A program made the translations under genes and the position numbers. Under the pieces are notes generated by a model. It ran no database searches, was not told where the DNA came from, and was given only the letters and a program-made list of their open reading frames with translations. A DNA stretch of 64,000 nucleotides. Origin: CAWCKS01 sp963763485. GTDB lineage: Bacteria; Pseudomonadota; Alphaproteobacteria; Rhizobiales; Xanthobacteraceae. Position 1 is the stretch's first letter, and every line of letters begins with the position of its first letter. Below are positions 17,480 to 26,381 of the stretch, one piece after another. The stretch spans positions 1,054,001 through 1,118,000 of the forward strand of contig CAVXOW010000005.1 of assembly GCA_963763485.1 (NCBI GenBank). Reading direction: 5' to 3'.

Positions 17480-18145
17480 ATGAGTTACCGTGCAACTAAC
17501 CAAGCGGAGGCTCAGGAAACTCGCATTCAAGACGGTCGTGGGGAGCAATTGCTCACCTCCCCGGCGGCATTCTCGCTATATGCCTCCATGAACGTGTGCC
17601 AAAGCCCAGAGCAGCTTGATGCAGTGGCGCGCCTCATCTGGCAGTGTTACAGCGCCGGTGCGTTCGACGATGAAACGGCCTCATACCTTGTCACCTGCAT
17701 CGAGCGGCGGCGCCCACTGAGCCGCCGAACATCGATGGGCGAGTTTGCCAAAATCGACAAAGTGAACGGCCGCATAAGCCGCTTTCTGCCACGTCAGCGT
17801 CAACGATCCCCCGATCGTAAAGCTTCGCGAGACCGTCGCAGGATGCTGGGCGGTTCCAGCGCGCTGCCGGACTGTCTCAGGCATCACTACACTGAGGGCC
17901 AGCGCGCTGTCCTGTGCGTCGTTGCTGGCGAAATTAAGCGGCACGGTGTCTGCGACCTTCCAATCAACAAAATAGCAGCCCTCGCCGGCGTAGGCCGTAC
18001 CGCCGTTCAAACCGCCATGCATGAAGCCCGGCGGTTAAATCATATCAAAATCACTGAACGTCCTGTGCCCGGCCGCAAGAGTCTGCCGAACCTTGTGCAG
18101 GTCGTTTCGAGAGAATGGCTTACGTGGATCAAGCGCGGGCCATGA
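17480..18145 (+). CDS. Helix-turn-helix protein of accessory DNA
   Basis: 221 residues from the ATG preceded by GGAGG (start MSYRATNQAEAQETRIQDGR). The middle is Arg-rich (FLPRQRQRSPDRKASRDRRR). The C-terminal 80 residues contain a winged-HTH-like segment: VCDLPINKIAALAGVGRTAV then QTAMHEARRLNHIKITERPV. Similar proteins occur on rhizobial plasmids and islands from memory, with no proven role; a replication- or transfer-linked DNA-binding protein is plausible. The next gene-poor 1 kb and the tRNA-Pro upstream suggest an island edge. Translation may be controlled by the hairpin over its ribosome binding site. Confidence 0.6.
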   Translation: MSYRATNQAEAQETRIQDGRGEQLLTSPAAFSLYASMNVCQSPEQLDAVARLIWQCYSAGAFDDETASYLVTCIERRRPLSRRTSMGEFAKIDKVNGRISRFLPRQRQRSPDRKASRDRRRMLGGSSALPDCLRHHYTEGQRAVLCVVAGEIKRHGVCDLPINKIAALAGVGRTAVQTAMHEARRLNHIKITERPVPGRKSLPNLVQVVSREWLTWIKRGP

Positions 18146-19050
18146 GTGCGCGGTGGCAGGCCTGCATATTCTTCGCCGCGAGGACCAGGGTTATTCGTCG
18201 CCCGGCGACGGCGTCATCGACCAACCTGTTCCCCACCCCTATGGGGGGCAAAACCTTGAGCCAATTGGGAACTGCCACCGCCCACGGGCTCACGCGCACA
18301 AAATTTTTCCGCCGGGGAAAATAGTCAGGAAAGTCCGCAGTGCGGTAACGAGAAAAAAATTCTCCCAAGCTTTTGAGGATCCGGTTCGAATACGAGAAAT
18401 GATCGTTTACGAACCGAGAGTTGGGCGAAAAACATAATGTTAGCGAAAAGACGATCCGCGACCGGGCCTGGGCCAAGAGCGTGACGAAAAAGTCCGCAGG
18501 CGAGCCGCAGGGAGTCCGCACCGTCGAACTCGGCAAAACTGCGGAAGCGAACGTCGCGAGCCGTTGTCGAAGCGCGCTGAAACGCCGAGTGAAACGTTTC
18601 TTCTCGGTTCGAGATCTGGCGTGCAAACGCTCCGCGACGATCAAGTTTCATCAGATTAGCTCGGATACGACGATCCGCGACGGCTCCCCAATCGCAAACT
18701 CATGACAAAAGTAGAAAAAGCTCATGAGTACGAACAACCGTACTTCGAGTTCGAATCCCCTTCGCTCCGCCAGTCCCTTAGGGTCGATCTGTTCTCCGCG
18801 GATTAATGGTCGCAAACAAGCACCGTGTGTTGCGGGCGTTTCTTGAGATGGCTCCGTACTCGGACACGGCCTGAGCTAAGCCAAAAATGTTCTCTTGCCC
18901 AGCTTTTCTCTGAAGCTCTGTACTTCGCTTAGAAAGTACGGAACTCATTTCTTGCAAAAGAACAAGCGTTTGCGGGTGAGGTGAGGTCGCGCCGTTTCGA
19001 ATTCCCGCTGGAACGCTTGCGGGTCAGATAGGAGACGATGGCGCGGGACG
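18146..19050. other. Gene-poor stretch, no supported gene
   Basis: I see no convincing coding sequence. Short ORFs on both strands have no recognisable protein signature. Contents noted: a GC palindrome-rich patch near 18235-18250 and the tRNA-like 3' end at about 18746-18771 that opens repeat copy A. The low gene content and nearby insertion sequences suggest decayed mobile DNA. Confidence 0.6.
18765..18872 (+). repeat. Diverged direct repeat, copy A (starts with a tRNA-like 3' end)
   Basis: Begins CTCCGCCAGTCCC, preceded by TTCGAATCCCC, which resembles the T-loop and CCA end of a tRNA-Ser-like gene. About four fifths of 108 positions match copy B at 40687-40793, including TGTGTTGCGGGC and TGGCTCCGTAC. 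The two copies face the same way and bracket the secretion locus and both insertion sequences. They may be old attachment-site remnants. Confidence 0.55.
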
Positions 19051-19239
19051 CTAAAACGCAAGCACGTCGAGGACAGAAATCAGCAGCCGCTGCGCCAATA
19101 TTGCGAGTACCCACAACCAAACAACCATCGAGACGATGATTGCGGCGGCGACGGCGACATTGAAGAGCTTGGGCTCCATTTTTCGGAGCCAACGCGAGGG
19201 CCCGGCCCGGCTTCCCCAAAGGATAATCAGGAAATTCAT
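19051..19239 (-). CDS. Possible small membrane protein
   Basis: 62 residues, or 42 from the internal Met at 19179 (MEPKLFNVAVAAAIIVSMVV then WLWVLAILAQRLLI). One long hydrophobic segment gives a single-pass membrane topology. There is no strong ribosome binding site at either start and I know no family. It follows another small hydrophobic ORF by 13 bases. It may be a fortuitous ORF in decayed DNA. Confidence 0.3.
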   Translation of the reverse strand: MNFLIILWGSRAGPSRWLRKMEPKLFNVAVAAAIIVSMVVWLWVLAILAQRLLISVLDVLAF

Positions 19240-19252
19240 CTCCAGCGCTCGA

Positions 19253-19363
19253 TTAGCGAGCGCCAGTCGTCACGCGAACTGCCGGATACCGATGGCCGTT
19301 GCCAATACATGCGACAAAGACCGCTATCCCTATCGCAAGAAGAACGATTATAGCTTTTGCCAT
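19253..19363 (-). CDS. Possible very small membrane peptide
   Basis: 36 residues: MAKAIIVLLAIGIAVFVACI then NGHRYPAVRVTTGAR. A Lys followed by a hydrophobic core and a Cys resembles a short signal/lipoprotein leader, though the lipobox is poor. AAGG lies about 9 bases before the ATG. It is too short to be certain. Confidence 0.3.
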   Translation of the reverse strand: MAKAIIVLLAIGIAVFVACIGNGHRYPAVRVTTGAR

Positions 19364-19723
19364 GCGACGATGCCTTATGACCGCGGTCGCGGTCGTGGCC
19401 CGCGACTTCTGATCGCGCAACCAAAAACTCATGCGCGACTGCCTCGAACTCATAGGCGGGACAATCAGGCGCTTCAAACACAGACGAGAATTAAGCTAAC
19501 GCGGTAAGCTTACCGACCTCGAGCGACGGCCCGACGCAAACGCGCCGGCGGTATCTTCGACGTCTACACCATGATGGCGGAGCGGTAGCAGGGTGACCCA
19601 GGATCAATGAAGTGCGTCCAACGAAACCAAACTTTAACCGAGACTCGATTAGATTTCTAATTGGGCATTTGGGGCGTGTGAGCTGGCTTTATTGAGAGCC
19701 AGCCGTAAGCGTAGGCGCGTAAA
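19364..19723. other. No supported gene
   Basis: I find no coding sequence, RNA or repeat that I can support here; the overlapping short ORFs on both strands have incoherent composition. Confidence 0.5.
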
Positions 19724-19930
19724 ATGGCCCCTGACCCTGAAGAGCTGGTGACCCTGACCAATCACGGCACCATGAGATTGCGCTCCGCGGTATCGAGAGC
19801 AATGATCTTACCCCTCGACGAGCGCAAGAGCGCCACCATTGTCCGAAAGGGCAAACCCGCGATCCTGAAATTCGAGCGGATCAAGGATCTTGCAGCGGAG
19901 TGGGCGAAACAGCTCGCGCCCTCTGAATAA
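19724..19930 (+). CDS. Hypothetical small protein
   Basis: 68 residues beginning MAPDPEELVTLTNHGTMRLR, with a basic middle (DERKSATIVRKGKPAILKFE) that could be a small beta-rich domain, and a helical end. No domain is recognised and no strong ribosome binding site is seen. It lies alone between decayed DNA and the IS5-family element. Confidence 0.35.
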   Translation: MAPDPEELVTLTNHGTMRLRSAVSRAMILPLDERKSATIVRKGKPAILKFERIKDLAAEWAKQLAPSE

Positions 19931-20221
19931 GCCTGCGCGGGCGACGGCAAAGGCGCAGTCGATTGTAGTACGTTCGCGAGAGGTGCGGCTTGCCAAAGGC
20001 CGTTTCAATCTCGCGCTCTTCTGGTTCTTGCAACCGCACTCCACGAGCAATTCGAGCTCGGCCTGGATTCTCACCTCATATCTCGAGTCTGTCGCCGGTG
20101 ACCAGCGCAACCAAATACGAGCCGCGGCGACGCAATCGTCGAGGCGCCCGTCGCCAACCTCGCCGCGACCGTCCGCACCAGTAGCGGGCCGCTAGGCTTC
20201 GTACTCAATAAGGATTCCAGT

Positions 20222-21041
20222 GTGGGTTGGATTGTGATTCAAGGCTTCCGAATCTGGGGAGGCCTTGATGAGGAAGCAGCTCTATTGGTTGAGCGATGCT
20301 GAATGGAAGCGGCTTGAGCCGCTGCTGCCGCGCGGTCGGCGCGGTGCGCATCGGGTCGACGACCGGCGCGTGATCAGCGGCATCTTGCACATGCTGCGAT
20401 CGGGTGCGCGGTGGCGGGATTGTCCGCCGGAATACGGGCCGTACACGACGATCTACAACCGCTTCAACCGTTGGAGCCGCCAAGGCATCTGGTTCGCGAT
20501 GTTCGAGGCCTTGACCGGTAAGACCGGCATCGTCGGCACGGTGGCCATCGACAGCTCCCATATCAAAGCGCACCGCTCGGCAGCGGGCGGAAAAGGGGGG
20601 ACTACGAGGAAGCCATCGGTCGCTCGCGCGGCGGCCGGACGACGAAAATCCATGCCTTGACCGACGATGAAGGCCGCCCCCGTGTTCTTCTGCTCTCTCC
20701 TGGCAACATCAACGACATTGCGCTTGCTCCGGCTCTGCTCGCCGCAGCCGGACCAATCAAGGGCCTGATTGCCGACAAGGCTTACGACGCCAACAGTCTG
20801 CGTCAGCTTCTCGCCGATCAGCGCGCCAAGGCGGTCATTCCCTCCACGGCCAGCCGTAGCCACCCCATCGCCTACAGCAAGAGGCTTTATCGGCAACGCA
20901 ACCTCATCGAGCGCATGTTCGCCCGCCTCAAAGACTTCCGCCGCATTGCGACCCGCTACGACAAGCTCGCGAGAAACTTCCTCGCTGGGGCTCTCATTGC
21001 CGCGACCGCAATTTGGTGGCTCAATTGAGTCCGGACCCTAG
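20222..21041 (+). mobile_element. IS5-family (IS427-type) insertion sequence
   Basis: About 820 bp with a two-frame transposase. The right end reads through GAGTCCGGACCCTA just after the stop. The left end (GTGGGTTGGATTGTGATTC, about 20222) is only partly complementary to it, so the exact ends and target duplication could not be fixed. Confidence 0.7.
20265..21028 (+). CDS. IS5-family transposase, made by -1 ribosomal frameshift
   Basis: The first frame (from the ATG at 20265, MRKQLYWLSDAEWKRLEPLL) has the DUF4096-like N-terminus and the first catalytic Asp in VGTVAIDSSHIKAHRSA. The second frame continues with IGRSRGGRTTKIHALTDDEG, IADKAYDANSLRQLLADQRA and the final catalytic region RNLIERMFARLKDFRRIATR (Glu). 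The switch is at AAAAGGGGGG (20591-20600), a slippery run; re-reading one G joins the frames, as is normal for the IS427 group. This is therefore not decay. Product about 253 residues, DDE transposase. Confidence 0.85.
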
Positions 21042-21170
21042 CTGGAAGCGATCACGTGATAAGAGCGCCCGCAATTAACAACAGCGTTACGCTTGCGTGC
21101 ACCCGCTAGCAAGACCTCTGCGTGGACGCATCGTCATCAACGGTGCGTCAGTGTCCGAGTTTGGGCTGCC

Positions 21171-22390
21171 GGCTCAACCGGTCGATGCAACACAGGCGTT
21201 AAATCTCTCTGCCGGGGTTTCAAATTTCAAGGTCTCACGTGGCCGTTCGTTGAGCTGACGCGCCACTTTGTTCAGATGGGCTTGCGAGTGCACCGATAAG
21301 TCGGTGCCCTTCGGGAAGTATTGTCGCAGTAGACCGTTGGTGTTCTCGTTCGACCCCCGCTGCCATGGGCTTTGCGGATCGCAGAAATAAACATCGATGT
21401 TGGTTGTCAGCGTAAATCGTCGATGATCAGTGAGTTCCTTGCCCCGGTCCCAGGTCAGCGATTTATACAGTTCACCAGGCAGTTTCTTTGCCTGCTTGAT
21501 GAGTGCGGATACGACCGTCTGGGTGTCCTTGTTGGCCACCTTTGCCAGCATCACGTAACGGGTATGACGCTCGACCAAGGTCGCGATATAGCTGTTCTTC
21601 GACCCGGACAGGAGATCGCCTTCCCAATGGCCAGGCACCGCCCGATCTTCAACCGCTGCCTGCCGCTGACGGATCGAGACGAGATCCTTGATTTGTCCCC
21701 GTCCATCACTGATGAGCCCCGCCTGTTTCGATCGACGGATCGTGCGCTTCGACCGAAGATGGCAAAGCAGCTCTTTCTTGAGCACTCCTCGGGCTTGAAC
21801 AAATAGACTGCGATAGATCGTCTCGTGTGACACGTGATAACGCTCGTCTTCAGAATGGGATCTTTTAAGCCAGCCGGCTATCTGCTCGGGCGCCCAATTT
21901 AATCTCAGCTTGCTGGCCACCGCATGTCGCAACCAAGCATTGCTCGCCAGCTTACAACGTTTCGGGCGACGGGTTCGGGCCCAGGCCTTGTCGTCCGCCA
22001 AAGCCGCTCGGTAGCCATCATAGCCGCCGTTCCGGCTGATTTCCCGGCTCACTGTCGAGGGCGAACGGCCCAGCAACCCAGCCATCGAGCGGGCCGATCG
22101 ATGTACCGCAATGCCTCTCGATATCTCCTCGCGTTCCGCGAGCGTCAGCGCCAATCGCGAGCGACGTCGAGGAGCTGGACGAATTCCTCCGTATGGCGAC
22201 ACCTGGAAATAAATCGACGATGAAGGCTTACCAAACGCCCGCCCGATCGCTTTGAGCGACTCCCCGCGCTGCCAGCGATCCCATAACTCCGTCTTCTCGG
22301 CCGCCGTAAAACCTCGACGAAAGCCTTGATCCATCGTCACACTCCATCTTTTCGCTCTAAGATAAAGTGTTGCGTCGACCGGTTGAGACC
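21171..22390 (-). mobile_element. IS30-family insertion sequence
   Basis: About 1,220 bp bounded by 23-bp terminal inverted repeats: GGCTCAACCGGTCGATGCAACAC (21171-21193) and the near-perfect complement at 22368-22390, with two mismatches. It has one transposase gene whose stop codon lies in the left repeat, as usual in this family. It is inserted about 100 bp beyond the 3' end of the first RTX gene. Confidence 0.88.
21174..22334 (-). CDS. IS30-family transposase
   Basis: 386 residues from the ATG at 22334 (GGAG 7 bases upstream; a GTG two codons earlier is possible). N-terminal helix-turn-helix segments include LWDRWQRGESLKAIGRAFGK and GLLGRSPSTVSREISRNGGY. The catalytic DDE triad lies in VPGHWEGDLLSGSKNSYIAT (Asp), KSLTWDRGKELTDHRR (Asp) and PWQRGSNENTNGLLRQYFPK (Glu). 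The frame is intact, so the element may be active. It is full length for the family. Confidence 0.93.
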   Translation of the reverse strand: MDQGFRRGFTAAEKTELWDRWQRGESLKAIGRAFGKPSSSIYFQVSPYGGIRPAPRRRSRLALTLAEREEISRGIAVHRSARSMAGLLGRSPSTVSREISRNGGYDGYRAALADDKAWARTRRPKRCKLASNAWLRHAVASKLRLNWAPEQIAGWLKRSHSEDERYHVSHETIYRSLFVQARGVLKKELLCHLRSKRTIRRSKQAGLISDGRGQIKDLVSIRQRQAAVEDRAVPGHWEGDLLSGSKNSYIATLVERHTRYVMLAKVANKDTQTVVSALIKQAKKLPGELYKSLTWDRGKELTDHRRFTLTTNIDVYFCDPQSPWQRGSNENTNGLLRQYFPKGTDLSVHSQAHLNKVARQLNERPRETLKFETPAERFNACVASTG

Positions 22391-22494
22391 ACCGCCATGA
22401 ACGGACATGCCGGATTGTTGGCTCTTATGAATCCGGCTGATGACAGGCGAAACCGGCCGCCGTCGTGCCGTGGACGTCTGCCGTATAGCGGCGT

Positions 22495-23535
22495 TCACAC
22501 CGCCGCGGTCGTGAAGTTCGTAGTGAGATCGTTGACGTGCTGGTAGAGAATGAGGTCGGATGCCGACAGGTCGTGGACGCCTTGCAGGGTCACGATCGCT
22601 CTGGCGCCATCGATGTAATAGGCGTGGCTTTGGTCGCTCCATTGCACGTTGACCGCATACAAGGTCGAGTCCGAGGGGTCGAACACCAGTCGATCGTTCG
22701 GTTCCAGGCCGCCGTTCAACCACGCCGGATTGTCTGCCTCGGTCCCGCCGAACAGTCCCGTTGCCTGGCAGGGTCCAATAGCCAGTTTGCCGTCTGAGCC
22801 AAGCAGGTCATGCAAGCCGCTGTTCGCGTAATAAGCGCTGACATCGATGTGGTCGAAACCGTGCTGAAAGTCGGTGATGGTGTGACCGTTGGTCCAGTCA
22901 GGCAGGAATACGAACGTGTCGCGGCCGATCGAGCCCGGATCGTCGCCGGTGAGTGTATCCTGGCCGCCAGAAGCGATCAGCGTATCGTTGCCGGCCCCAC
23001 CGCGCAGTACGTCGTTGCCGGGACCGCCGATGAGCGTGTCGTCGCCACCCTGGCCGAACAAAAAATCGTCGCCAGCACCGCCGTTGATCACGTTGTTGGA
23101 TTGATCGCCGTTGATAATGTCGCCGTAGGCCGATCCATTGACGTTTTCGATTCCCGAATAGGTATCGCCAGCGGCTTCGCCAGTGATGCCTCCGGTCGCA
23201 AGGTCCAGCATCACGCCGCTGGCCGCGTTCTCATAGGAGGCTGTGTCGGTCCCCGCGCCGCCAATCAGCGTGTCGGCGCCGGTCCCGCCGAATAGGATGT
23301 CGTTGCCGTCGCCTCCATCCAGGATATCGTTACCTGCATCGCCAAAGAGCAGATCGTCACCAGCATCACCGAAGATGTGATCATTCCCTCCAAGGCCGTG
23401 CAACGTGTCGTTGCCCTCGCGACCGTGCATAGTATCGGCAAGGAATGTACCGAAGAGAACGTCGTCTTGACTGCTTCCGTCGACATATGCGCCGGTAAGT
23501 TCAACGCGATGAAATGAATCGAGCAAAAGGCGCAT
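22495..23535 (-). CDS. RTX-type calcium-binding secreted protein 1
   Basis: 346 residues. At least eleven glycine-rich nonapeptides of the GGxGxDxUx kind (GGAGNDTLI, GDAGNDILD, GGDGNDILF, GGPGNDVLR) occupy residues about 35-195. They are split by a spacer with TASYENAASGVMLDLATGG. A C-terminal beta-rich region (DTFVFLPDWTNGHTITDFQH, RAIVTLQGVHDLSASDLILY) resembles the peptidase M10 serralysin C-terminal secretion domain. No signal peptide and no enzymatic domain. It is expected to leave by the type I exporter encoded nearby and to fold outside on binding calcium. ATG at 23535 has GGGAGA upstream. A regulatory palindrome lies 65 bp upstream. Confidence 0.85.
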   Translation of the reverse strand: MRLLLDSFHRVELTGAYVDGSSQDDVLFGTFLADTMHGREGNDTLHGLGGNDHIFGDAGDDLLFGDAGNDILDGGDGNDILFGGTGADTLIGGAGTDTASYENAASGVMLDLATGGITGEAAGDTYSGIENVNGSAYGDIINGDQSNNVINGGAGDDFLFGQGGDDTLIGGPGNDVLRGGAGNDTLIASGGQDTLTGDDPGSIGRDTFVFLPDWTNGHTITDFQHGFDHIDVSAYYANSGLHDLLGSDGKLAIGPCQATGLFGGTEADNPAWLNGGLEPNDRLVFDPSDSTLYAVNVQWSDQSHAYYIDGARAIVTLQGVHDLSASDLILYQHVNDLTTNFTTAAV

Positions 23536-23599
23536 TTCCAGTCTCCCGAACCATCGTTGTCTTTCGGGTCAAGTCCATAGGTGACACCGCGAGTTCGTT

Positions 23600-23617
23600 C
23601 TGTGACATACGTCACGT
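23600..23617. promoter_or_regulatory. Operator-like palindrome 1 (RTX protein 1)
   Basis: CTGTGACATACGTCACGT, an 18-bp dyad of the form CTGTnAC-N4-GTnAC, starting 65 bp before the RTX1 start codon. It matches four other palindromes in front of genes of the same locus. Confidence 0.6.
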
Positions 23618-23659
23618 GCAGCGCTGGCTGGCCGAGCCGAAACAGCTCACCTGTCCGCT

Positions 23660-23803
23660 TTGGGTCTACAGGGCCAGCAAGAGCGATTGCTCGCAGTGTT
23701 CTCTAAAGCCGAAGTGCACGACGGCGATCGTGCGCAAAATCACCCGTGACCTCAACGAAGATGTGCGTGACCGTGTCCGCGCGTTGGCCGATACGGAAGC
23801 ATC
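23660..23803 (+). pseudogene. Transposase fragment (IS1182-like)
   Basis: The segment VYRASKSDCSQCSLKPKCTT followed by VRKITRDLNEDVRDRVRALA matches the Cys-rich C-terminal half of IS1182-type transposases by eye (YRxxKxDCxxCPLKxxC). No start, catalytic core or terminal repeats remain. It is a short relic in the gap upstream of RTX1, next to two other relics. Confidence 0.55.
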
Positions 23804-23823
23804 GAAAGCGGACATCGCGAGCC

Positions 23824-24084
23824 TCAATCGCGGGGGAGAAAAGCCCAAAGTTTTCGCTGGGCCTGCCAGTCGAGCGGAAGGGGTTTGAGCAGATCCGCTA
23901 GCTCGAGCGTCGAGGGCTGGCGCCCATCCAGGATTGCGTCGACAATGTCCGACGCAAGCAACGTCAGGCGCAGCACGCGACAGAGATAAGACGCATTGAC
24001 CTTGCTGGCCCTGGCGAGGTCCGTTGCGGATGTGAACTCACCACTTTCCAACAGCGACCGCCAATGGTGGACCTTCGCGACAGC
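23824..24084 (-). pseudogene. C-terminal fragment of a recombinase-type protein
   Basis: The sequence KVHHWRSLLESGEFTSATDL, SKVNASYLCRVLRLTLLASD and IVDAILDGRQPSTLELADLL resembles the conserved tail of rhizobial site-specific recombinase or resolvase proteins. The N-terminal catalytic domain is absent and the frame runs on into unrelated sequence. The identification is from memory of the motif and is uncertain. Confidence 0.45.
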
Positions 24085-24100
24085 AGTGATGATCGCGCCG

Positions 24101-24280
24101 CATCGCATACAACGCCGTATTGGCAGCTGGCCGGATGTAGTCGACCCGGAAGTTAACGATCGGTAGCGGCCGCCCAAGAAGCATCGCGGCGGCATAATCG
24201 CCAACAGCGTCAATAATGGCTGCGATGGGACCGCCGTGCCACCTTCCGGCACCACGGCAACGCTCAAGCTCCGGACGCAT
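24101..24280 (-). pseudogene. PaaI-type hotdog thioesterase fragment
   Basis: RWHGGPIAAIIDAVGDYAAA followed by GRPLPIVNFRVDYIRPA matches the core helix and following strand of PaaI-like acyl-CoA thioesterases, where HGG and the following acidic residue shape the active site. The protein is cut after about 60 residues and the frame becomes unrelated. A broken remnant. Confidence 0.5.
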
Positions 24281-24348
24281 CGGTGTTCTAAAATCTGCTG
24301 CTTTCCCTCACCCTAACAGCGCCGATAGTGTTGGCTCAGCGAGGGATC

Positions 24349-26106
24349 TCAGGAAAATATGAAGTCGTGCGGCGTCAGCGCGCCCAAACTGACATTCGAC
24401 AAGGTAATCGAGTTCAATGGATCGACGCCAATGACGACGTCGCTTCCCACCTGGTGCGCCATGGCCTGAACGCCGGCAAAGTCCGTCGGCCCGGAATTCG
24501 TATCGAAGCGGATCACGTCGTGACCGGCTCCATCGCCTGCTGTGAAGTCAGTGATGGTGTCGTGACCAAACGAAGCGGTAAATTCAAACGTATCGCCGCC
24601 GCCGCGACCGGCAAGAATATCGTCGTGATGGCTGCCGATGATGGTGTCCGCGAAGTCGGATCCCGACACGGCATTGACGCCGGTGAAGGTGTCATGGCCC
24701 ACAGATGCGTCGCCGGAGGCGGTCCCCGCGGTCATGTTGACCGTGACCCCAGAGGTGGCGTTGAAGAAGACCAGCCGGGTGTGACCGTTTCCGATGATAG
24801 TGTCGTCGCCGCCCATCCCCTCGAATTGATTCAACGCGCCGAGGCTTCCGGCATTCGCGCTCGTGCCGCCAAAGCCGGTCGCGTCGTAGATGTCGTCGAA
24901 ATTCGTGCCTCGGATGGCTTCAACCGACAGAAGCGTATCGGTGCCGATCGATGAATCACCTTCGACCAGACCGGCCGCGAGATGGACGTCGATCCCGGAA
25001 TGCGTTGCGGGGTCGTTGCTGTAGATGGCGAGATCGAATCCACCGCGCCCGTCGATCAGATCATTTCCGGCGTGCCCGTCGAACTTTTCGGTGGTGCCTG
25101 CCGCATTGTCGCTTCCGAACAGCTTGTCCGCAAAATTCGAGCCAAGGACGTTGTTGACCCCTGTGAAGGTGTCGTCACCGACGGAGCTGTCGCCGGTGGC
25201 CGTGTGAGCCGCAATGTCGACCACGACGCCGCTGATGGCATGGAGATACGAAATGCGCGTATCGCCGTTGCCGATGATCAAATCATTGCCACCCATACCT
25301 TCAAACTGATTGAAGTCGTTCTGATCGCCCGCCCCGCCGCCATTCGTGCTGGTTGCAGAAAATCCGGTCGCATCGAATTTGTCGGCAAAGTTCGATCCCT
25401 GGATGGATTCGATGCTGTGGAGAGTGTCGACACCAGTCGATGAATTGCCGATCACGAGTCCTTCGGCGAGTCCGACATCAATGCCGCCCGTCGAACTGAC
25501 ATAGCTGACAGTGTCAAAACCTCCGCCGCCATCGAAAGCGTTGTTAGCGCTCGAGCCGCTAAAATGATCGTCGAAAGCTGATCCAATGACGTTCTCGATC
25601 GAGTGCAGCTGATCGCCCTCCGCATCGCCGCCATGCTGCATGACGCTGCTGAGATTGATCTGCACGGCCGCGCCGGAGCGAGCATAGCTCGCCGTATCCG
25701 AGCCGCTGCCGCCGTCGATGTAGTCGGCTCCCGCGCCGCCTTCGATGACGTTGTTGCCTTGGTTACCGATGATCCGGTCATTAAACCTGGAGCCGATGAC
25801 ATCTTCGAAATTCACGACCTCGGCGACCTGCAAAGGCAGGGCCCACGTGCCGCCAAGGTTTTCATAGATCTTGTCGGCCGCGAGGTCGATTATAAGCGAT
25901 TGATCGGAGTGGCTGTAATCGAGGACATCTTCACCTTTGCCGCCATCGTAGTAATCCATCGTCCCATCGACGGTCAGGACGAATGTGTCGTTTGAGTTGC
26001 CTCCGACCACCTTGTCGTGCCCGGCACCAAAGCCGACGAAGAAATCCGGTTCGTTGGGGGCTCCGGCCACCGAGTTGTTGCCGGGCGTTCCAAGATAGCG
26101 TGCCAT
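24349..26106 (-). CDS. RTX-type calcium-binding secreted protein 2 with internal duplication
   Basis: 585 residues from the ATG at 26106 (MARYLGTPGNNSVAGAPNEP), with GGGAGA 6 bases upstream. Degenerate glycine-rich nonapeptides are scattered throughout. Residues about 209-335 and 371-495 are a tandem duplication, each with the series GLV-G-SS-G-DTL-S-E-I-G-NF, DATGF, QFEGMGG and GDSSVGDDTFTGVN-like segments. The C-terminus (GGGDTFEFTASFGHDTITDF, VVIGVDPLNSITLSNVSLGA) is the usual M10/serralysin secretion end. No signal peptide, no catalytic domain. Expected substrate of the local type I exporter. Divergent from the FecR gene with an operator-like palindrome between. Confidence 0.85.
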   Translation of the reverse strand: MARYLGTPGNNSVAGAPNEPDFFVGFGAGHDKVVGGNSNDTFVLTVDGTMDYYDGGKGEDVLDYSHSDQSLIIDLAADKIYENLGGTWALPLQVAEVVNFEDVIGSRFNDRIIGNQGNNVIEGGAGADYIDGGSGSDTASYARSGAAVQINLSSVMQHGGDAEGDQLHSIENVIGSAFDDHFSGSSANNAFDGGGGFDTVSYVSSTGGIDVGLAEGLVIGNSSTGVDTLHSIESIQGSNFADKFDATGFSATSTNGGGAGDQNDFNQFEGMGGNDLIIGNGDTRISYLHAISGVVVDIAAHTATGDSSVGDDTFTGVNNVLGSNFADKLFGSDNAAGTTEKFDGHAGNDLIDGRGGFDLAIYSNDPATHSGIDVHLAAGLVEGDSSIGTDTLLSVEAIRGTNFDDIYDATGFGGTSANAGSLGALNQFEGMGGDDTIIGNGHTRLVFFNATSGVTVNMTAGTASGDASVGHDTFTGVNAVSGSDFADTIIGSHHDDILAGRGGGDTFEFTASFGHDTITDFTAGDGAGHDVIRFDTNSGPTDFAGVQAMAHQVGSDVVIGVDPLNSITLSNVSLGALTPHDFIFS

Positions 26107-26182
26107 AGCGGTCTCCCTGGCTTTATCCGGCACGGACTGTGCCATCGCATGAGCGACGTATAGCGGCGTCGCTGAACTGGCG

Positions 26183-26200
26183 CTGTTACGGAGGTAACAG
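26183..26200. promoter_or_regulatory. Operator-like palindrome 2 (RTX protein 2 / FecR)
   Basis: CTGTTACGGAGGTAACAG, CTGTTAC and GTAACAG around GGAG, perfect dyad. It lies 76 bp before the RTX2 start and 182 bp before the divergent FecR gene, so it may serve both. Confidence 0.65.
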
Positions 26201-26381
26201 GCAACGAACGGAGTGGCCGGCGTGTCCAGGCGCCTGCGTTTCGTGCCGTATCAAGTGCTTGCGAAATTGAACCGCTTTGGCTTAAGGTCCGCTGTCGAGA
26301 TTGGATAAGAGAGTTGAACGACCATCGGGTTGACCTTCGGCGTTCGCGGAAGTCCTCAAGATCGATAGCGAGTTGAGAGCT

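Noticed and set aside
18746..18771. A complete tRNA gene
   Set aside because: Only a T-loop-like sequence and CCGCCA end are present; no acceptor or anticodon stem pairs upstream.
20265..21028. IS5 transposase as a pseudogene
   Set aside because: The two frames meet at AAAAGGGGGG, the slippery site expected for programmed -1 frameshifting in this group, unlike the +1 breaks elsewhere.
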